Shown piece after piece: positions 22,450 to 26,050 of a stretch of DNA of 26,050 nt. A program made the position numbers and the translations under genes. Positions within the stretch are counted from its first letter, which is position 1; the number at the start of each line of letters is the position of its first letter. The stretch comes from Deltaproteobacteria bacterium (lineage in GTDB: Bacteria > Desulfobacterota > Binatia > Binatales > Binataceae), in assembly GCA_027403435.1 (NCBI GenBank), contig DAHZDR010000164.1, positions 1 to 26,050 of the forward strand, in the 5' to 3' direction. The notes beneath the pieces are model-generated. The model saw only the letters and a program-made list of their open reading frames with translations. It was not told the DNA's origin and did no database searches.

Positions 22450-23274
22450 ATGACGATGGCGTCCCGCTTAATCCATACGCTGGCGCCGCTCGCAGCGGCG
22501 ATCCTGATCGCTTCGTGCGCCCTCGTCTCGTGCGTGCGTGACGGCGCCGGCCGCCAACCGTCCGCCGACGCCGCCGTGACGGTGAAAGTCGCGCGCGTCG
22601 GTTTCGACCAGGACGCGGGAGAGCATTACGTGATGTTGCTGGATCGGCGCGGCGCTCGCGGCCTGGAAATCATGATTGGTCCCGAGGAGGCCCGTTCGAT
22701 TCTATTCGAGCTTAATGGCGTCAAGCCGCAACGTCCGTTGGCCGACGACCTCTTGCGCGCGATCGTCGAACGCACTGGCGTCCATGTGACGCGCGTGGAG
22801 ATTACGAGCGTGCGCGACGCAACTTACCACGCGGCGATTCAGCTTGACGGCCAGCAACGTCCGATCGACAGCCGTCCGAGCGACGCGATCGCGCTGGCGC
22901 TTGGCGTCGGCGCGCCCATCTACGTCGCGGCGCGCCTGATGCGTCCGCGGGCGCCGGCCGCGGACGCGGCGCCAGCGACGGTTCGCGCCGCCGGCGTGAC
23001 CGTTCAGGAACTCACGCCCGATCTCGCCGGCTATTTCGCCGTCGCACCGAACCGCGGCGTGCTGATTGCGGATTTCGCCGCGGTCGGCGCGCAATCCGGA
23101 TTGCGCCGGGGCGATATCGTCACGGCGATCGACGGCCGCCCGATCCATACCCTCGACGCCTTTGCCCATGCCGCCGCGCGGGCGAAATCGCCCCTCGTTT
23201 TGACCGTTTACCGCGACGGCCGTGCGCTTTCGATCACGCTGGCGCCGACCGCCGCGGCCGCCGCCGCGCACTAA
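22450..23274 (+). CDS. Predicted lipoprotein with bifunctional nuclease (DUF151) and PDZ domains
   Basis: A 274-residue protein. The first 22 residues (hydrophobic LAPLAAAILIAS) precede a lipobox IASC with Cys23; a second lipobox-like LVSC ends at Cys28. Residues about 43-162 are a bifunctional nuclease (BFN, DUF151) domain: LEIMIGPEEARSILFELNGVKPQRPLADDLLRAIVERTGV, then IDSRPSDAIALALGVGAPIYVA, the family signature. Residues about 180-267 form a PDZ domain (GVTVQELTPDLAGYF, NRGVLIADF, SGLRRGDIVTAIDGRPIHTLDAF). A nuclease-type domain on an exported, probably outer-membrane-facing protein is unusual. The PDZ domain suggests binding of peptide ends or partner proteins. Start ATG 22450 has no strong ribosome-binding site; ATG 22456 is an alternative that hardly alters the product. 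Confidence 0.87.
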   Translation: MTMASRLIHTLAPLAAAILIASCALVSCVRDGAGRQPSADAAVTVKVARVGFDQDAGEHYVMLLDRRGARGLEIMIGPEEARSILFELNGVKPQRPLADDLLRAIVERTGVHVTRVEITSVRDATYHAAIQLDGQQRPIDSRPSDAIALALGVGAPIYVAARLMRPRAPAADAAPATVRAAGVTVQELTPDLAGYFAVAPNRGVLIADFAAVGAQSGLRRGDIVTAIDGRPIHTLDAFAHAAARAKSPLVLTVYRDGRALSITLAPTAAAAAAH

Positions 23275-23299
23275 GTCCTGGGCGGACGGGGACGGGCGG

Positions 23300-25009
23300 C
23301 TAGCGGCGAATCAACAGACTGCGGATGAAGCGCGGGTCGATCGGCTGGGCCGGATCGATTTCGCCGAGATCCTCTTCGAGCAGATTGAGGCAGGAATTGA
23401 TGAAATCGGCCGAGCGCTTGCGCAGGTCGTCGCCGAGCCGCGCCGTCGTCAACTCGTCGATTCGCCGGCGGAACTCGTCGCTCAGCCGCGCCGGCCGGAC
23501 GCCCCGCGTGAGCATCGCCGCGCGCGCCGGCTCGATCTCGCCCGCTTCCAGCGGCTCGATCTTCAAGCTCCCGTCGATTGCGGCATGCGCCATCGCGGTC
23601 AGCAGAATCTGGCTCAGCCGGATATCAAAGCCCGCGATTTGCGCGCGGAAGCCCGGCCCCGCGATATCCAGGCCAAGCAGGGCGCGAAACAGCTCGGGCG
23701 CCGCGTTGAGCTGTTCGAGGATCGCGTAGCCAAGATGCAAATCGCGCATCGAAGAAAAATCGCGCCAGACCACCGCGCCTTTGCGATCCAATCCGCCGAA
23801 AAAACGCGGCCGCCGCTCCAGAAATCCGGCCAGCCCCTCGCGATAGGGCGAATCCAGATAGGGGATTTCGCGTCCCGCGGCCGGCGTCAGGCCGAAACGC
23901 CGCGTCGCCGCCTCGGCCCGCGTCCGCAAATCGATCGTCAGGCTGACGCCCAGTCGGAAAAGCAATTGCAGAGGCGTGGCGCGCAGATGCTCGATCGCGG
24001 TCTTCAAGTCGCCGCCCGCCAGATGCTCGAGGCCCAGATTCAGATAATTGTGCGTCATCTCGACCGTCAGCCGCACCGCCTCGAGATCGCCGAAATCGAC
24101 CGCCCGCGCCACCAGCACCTGGTTCGTGACGATCGCCATCTCGCTGCGCAACTGACGCCGTCCCTGCGCGGCGAAGCCCGCCGTCAGGGCGGCGTTGAAC
24201 AATGAATTTTCGGAATCCGCCAGGGCGGGCGCCAGTTCCGGCGAGATGATATCGGCCTCTTCGAGCGCGTCGCGGATGGGCGCGGCGTGCTGCGCCAGCA
24301 ACGCCGGAAAGGTCTGCGGGTTCAGATAGGCGAAAACGCTTTGCGCGTCGTAATAGTCGGGAAAGCCGCGATCCGCCAGCCGCGCGCCGCGGAACTGATA
24401 GGCCTGTTCCTCCATCTCCGCCTCGACGCCCCAGTAAATTTCCTCCATCAGCGCGGCGAAGTAGTTGTAATCGCGCTCGAAGCTCTCTTCGAGAAATTCC
24501 AGCAGATGCGCGTGAATCGAATCGTGCCGGATAAATTCGATCAGGTAATTCTCGTCGAATTGCACGAAGCTGTCGGACGGCGTGTCCGGCGAATCCTGCG
24601 GATCGGCCACCCGATGCACCCGGATATATTGGCGCAGCAGCAGCGATACCAGCTCCAGGTCAAGCTCCATCAGGCCGTCGGCCAGCAGCTTGCGCCCGCC
24701 GTCGGCCATCGCCTCAATCCATTCGCGCATCCGCGCCAGATTCGGCCGATCCTTGTCCCAGCAATCGAGATCGAACAGCCAGCGCACTTGTTCCGGCGCC
24801 GAAAGTTCGAGCAGGTCGCCGGCGTCGGCCGTCCCGATTTCCTTGAGCGTGTAGAAAAGCGTCTCCGGCGTGAACGATTGCACCAGCCGTTGGGCCTCGG
24901 GAGCCGAAAGAATCAGGTCGCGCTTCTGGCGCGCGGGCAAGCCGTAGAGAAACTCCAGTTTCTCCTGAAACGGTAAATTGAGAAATGCTTCCTGCTTTGC
25001 GTCAGGCAT
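23300..25009 (-). CDS. Uncharacterised protein, DUF6178-like
   Basis: A 569-residue, mostly helical, acidic cytosolic protein with no signal peptide or membrane helix. Notable stretches are FLNLPFQEKLEFLYGLPARQKRDLILSA, PEQVRWLFDLDCWDKDRPN, FIRHDSIHAHLLEFLEESFERDYNYFAALMEEIYWGVEAEMEEQAY and LGYAILEQLNAAPELFRALLGLD. These resemble, from memory, the DUF6178 family found mainly in deltaproteobacteria-type lineages; no function is known to me. No catalytic motif stands out. The start ATG 25009 gives MPDAKQEAFLNLP. An upstream frame start at 25069 would add 20 low-complexity residues. It is convergent with the BFN-PDZ gene (25 bases between stops) and divergent from thiD. Confidence 0.8.
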   Translation of the reverse strand: MPDAKQEAFLNLPFQEKLEFLYGLPARQKRDLILSAPEAQRLVQSFTPETLFYTLKEIGTADAGDLLELSAPEQVRWLFDLDCWDKDRPNLARMREWIEAMADGGRKLLADGLMELDLELVSLLLRQYIRVHRVADPQDSPDTPSDSFVQFDENYLIEFIRHDSIHAHLLEFLEESFERDYNYFAALMEEIYWGVEAEMEEQAYQFRGARLADRGFPDYYDAQSVFAYLNPQTFPALLAQHAAPIRDALEEADIISPELAPALADSENSLFNAALTAGFAAQGRRQLRSEMAIVTNQVLVARAVDFGDLEAVRLTVEMTHNYLNLGLEHLAGGDLKTAIEHLRATPLQLLFRLGVSLTIDLRTRAEAATRRFGLTPAAGREIPYLDSPYREGLAGFLERRPRFFGGLDRKGAVVWRDFSSMRDLHLGYAILEQLNAAPELFRALLGLDIAGPGFRAQIAGFDIRLSQILLTAMAHAAIDGSLKIEPLEAGEIEPARAAMLTRGVRPARLSDEFRRRIDELTTARLGDDLRKRSADFINSCLNLLEEDLGEIDPAQPIDPRFIRSLLIRR

Positions 25010-25044
25010 ATGCGAACTTTGCGCGGCGCGCGTCCGAGGGTGAA

Positions 25045-25121
25045 CGATACCGCCCGTATCGCCAGCCAATCAAGGCGGCCTGCCGCCGCCCGCTCCGCGC
25101 CCGTCCGCGCGATGCTACACT
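25045..25121. promoter_or_regulatory. Divergent control region: small inverted repeat and extended -10 for thiD
   Basis: In the 121-base gap, CGATAC (25045-25050) and GTATCG (25056-25061) form a 6-bp inverted repeat with a 5-base spacer. TGCTACACT (25113-25121) is an extended -10 box (TG-n-TACACT); no -35 is evident. The box ends ten bases before the thiD ATG (25131), so the transcript would have almost no leader. No thiamine riboswitch fits in this space. Confidence 0.42.
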
Positions 25122-25130
25122 ATTTTTCCG

Positions 25131-25967
25131 ATGGCGAATGCGACCGCGAGCAAATCCGCGCCCCCGGCCGTCGCGATGACGATCGCGGGCGGCGATCCCG
25201 GCGGCGGCGCCGGAATTCAGGCCGACCTCAAGACCTTCGCCGCCTATCGCGTGCACGGATTCTCCGTGCTCACCGCGGTGATCGCCCAGAACAGCGCCCG
25301 CGTCGATCGCGTCGCGCCGGTCGCGCCCGCGCTAGTCGCCGCGCAGATCGCCACCCTTGTCGCCGAACGCCGTCCCGACGCGCTCAAGACCGGCGCGCTG
25401 GCCGACGCCGCGATCGTCCGCGCCGTCGCCCGCGCGATCGTCCGCTTCAAGCTGCCGGCGCCGATCGTCGATCCCGTGATGGTTGCGACCAGCGGCGCCC
25501 GCCTGCTCGATCCGGCCGGCGCCCGCGCGCTCGTCAAATCGCTGCTGCCGATCGCGCGCCTGGTCACGCCCAATCTGCATGAGGCCGAGGCGCTCAGCGG
25601 AATCGAAATCGCCGGTCCGTCCGCCGCGCGCGCCGCCGCCCGCGCGATCTCTCGGCTGGGTCCGCGCGCCGTCCTGATCAAGGGCGGCCATCCGCCGCGC
25701 GACGCCGCCGCCGGATCGCGCCGCCTTGTCGATCTGCTCTTCGACGGCCGCGCGTTTACCGAATTCTCCGCGCCGCGAGTGTCCGGCGCCGGCGCGCATG
25801 GCACGGGATGCGCCTTTTCCGCCGCGATCGCCGCCGGCCTGGCCCGTGGAATGGCGCTCGACGAGGCGATTGTCGCGGCCCAGCGCTATCTCGGCCGCGC
25901 CTTGCGCGCCGCCTATCGCCTCGCGCCGGCGGGCCGTCCGCTGCTCGCTCATGGCGTAAGGCCGTGA
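25131..25967 (+). CDS. thiD: Hydroxymethylpyrimidine/phosphomethylpyrimidine kinase
   Basis: A 278-residue ribokinase-fold enzyme that phosphorylates 4-amino-5-hydroxymethyl-2-methylpyrimidine twice to the diphosphate used in thiamine synthesis. It has the substrate-binding opening TIAGGDPGGGAGIQADLKTFAAYRVHGFSVLTAV, the conserved VDPVMVATSGARLLDP, LVTPNLHEAEALSG, VLIKGGH, and the anion-hole/catalytic GAHGTGCAFSAAIAAGLARG near the C-terminus. Length and order match ThiD. The start at ATG 25131 is only ten bases after an extended -10 box, with no Shine-Dalgarno, suggesting a leaderless or nearly leaderless message. ATG 25176 lies right before the first conserved strand and is too late. No other thi gene is in the window. 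Confidence 0.93.
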   Translation: MANATASKSAPPAVAMTIAGGDPGGGAGIQADLKTFAAYRVHGFSVLTAVIAQNSARVDRVAPVAPALVAAQIATLVAERRPDALKTGALADAAIVRAVARAIVRFKLPAPIVDPVMVATSGARLLDPAGARALVKSLLPIARLVTPNLHEAEALSGIEIAGPSAARAAARAISRLGPRAVLIKGGHPPRDAAAGSRRLVDLLFDGRAFTEFSAPRVSGAGAHGTGCAFSAAIAAGLARGMALDEAIVAAQRYLGRALRAAYRLAPAGRPLLAHGVRP

Positions 25968-25983
25968 CGCCGGCCTGACGGCG
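25968..25983 (+). terminator. Small hairpin directly after the thiD stop
   Basis: CGCCG (25968-25972) and CGGCG (25979-25983) enclose a 6-base loop and start at the base next to the TGA stop. The following bases (GCAATTCCGCTTATCC) contain no true T-tract. The stem is short and may be chance in GC-rich DNA. Confidence 0.25.
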
Positions 25984-26012
25984 GCAATTCCGCTTATCCG
26001 ACCAGCTCTTTT

Positions 26013-26050
26013 ATGGCGGCGTGGAAGTTATGGCTCCGTTCGCCGCCGCC
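26013..26050 (+). CDS. Possible start of a further gene (partial)
   Basis: ATG at 26013 opens a frame (MAAWKLWLRSPP) that runs off the right edge. The N-terminus could be the basic start of a signal or membrane segment, but only 12 codons are visible. No Shine-Dalgarno is evident (CAGCTCTTTT precedes it). Very tentative. Confidence 0.15.
   Translation, partial: MAAWKLWLRSPP

Noticed and set aside
1..26050. CRISPR array, tRNA/rRNA gene, transposase, integrase or phage genes
   Set aside because: I looked for repeated spacers, cloverleaf ends, IS-type open frames and recombinase motifs and saw none.

Overview
The window is GC-rich chromosomal DNA with tightly packed genes. It holds 24 complete protein-coding genes, one 3' gene fragment at the left edge and a possible gene start at the right edge. 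I see no rRNA, tRNA, CRISPR array, insertion sequence or phage gene. The gene mix suggests a deltaproteobacteria-like lineage, possibly Binatota (Desulfobacterota_B) or a neighbour: a DUF6178-like protein, a Gld-type ABC system with a DUF4340 protein, a luciferase-like oxidoreductase, short-chain dehydrogenases and an acyl-CoA dehydrogenase. This placement is inference from gene content; no marker gene settles it.

Layout, left to right. Positions 1-420 hold a gene 3' end, a hairpin and an AT-rich stretch. Then come a luciferase-like flavin oxidoreductase (421-1578) and an HSD10-like dehydrogenase (1741-2508) on the plus strand. A minus-strand block follows: DNA polymerase I (4473-7079), an ECF sigma factor, a zinc-finger anti-sigma factor and an exported protein of unknown function (down to 2596), all closely spaced. 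From a divergent promoter region at 7080-7287 runs a plus-strand operon of ATPase, permease, GldG-like protein and DUF4340 protein (7288-11956). acpS (minus) abuts its last stop codon. Next are a small single-cluster ferredoxin, a GNAT acetyltransferase, a quinol-monooxygenase-like protein (minus) and an acyl-CoA dehydrogenase (13869-15011).

The region 15025-21637 is entirely minus strand: a UvrD/PcrA helicase, an exported LysM-L,D-transpeptidase, an ArnB-like sugar aminotransferase, a UDP-glucuronate decarboxylase-like enzyme and a short-chain dehydrogenase. The middle three are cell-envelope genes (peptidoglycan cross-linking and nucleotide-sugar synthesis). Facing the helicase are rlmE and a lipoprotein that combines a bifunctional-nuclease (DUF151) domain with a PDZ domain. 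The window closes with a DUF6178-like protein (minus) and thiD (plus).

Most genes are housekeeping or core metabolism, and no clear new defence or mobile system is visible. The parts most worth following up are the substrate-unknown ABC/GldG/DUF4340 system, the secreted DUF151-PDZ protein, the ArnB-like/UXS pair, the polA-linked sigma module, and a series of perfect or near-perfect GC-rich inverted repeats lying just after stop codons without clear T-tracts. One 18-bp inverted repeat sits between the divergent uvrD and rlmE genes.
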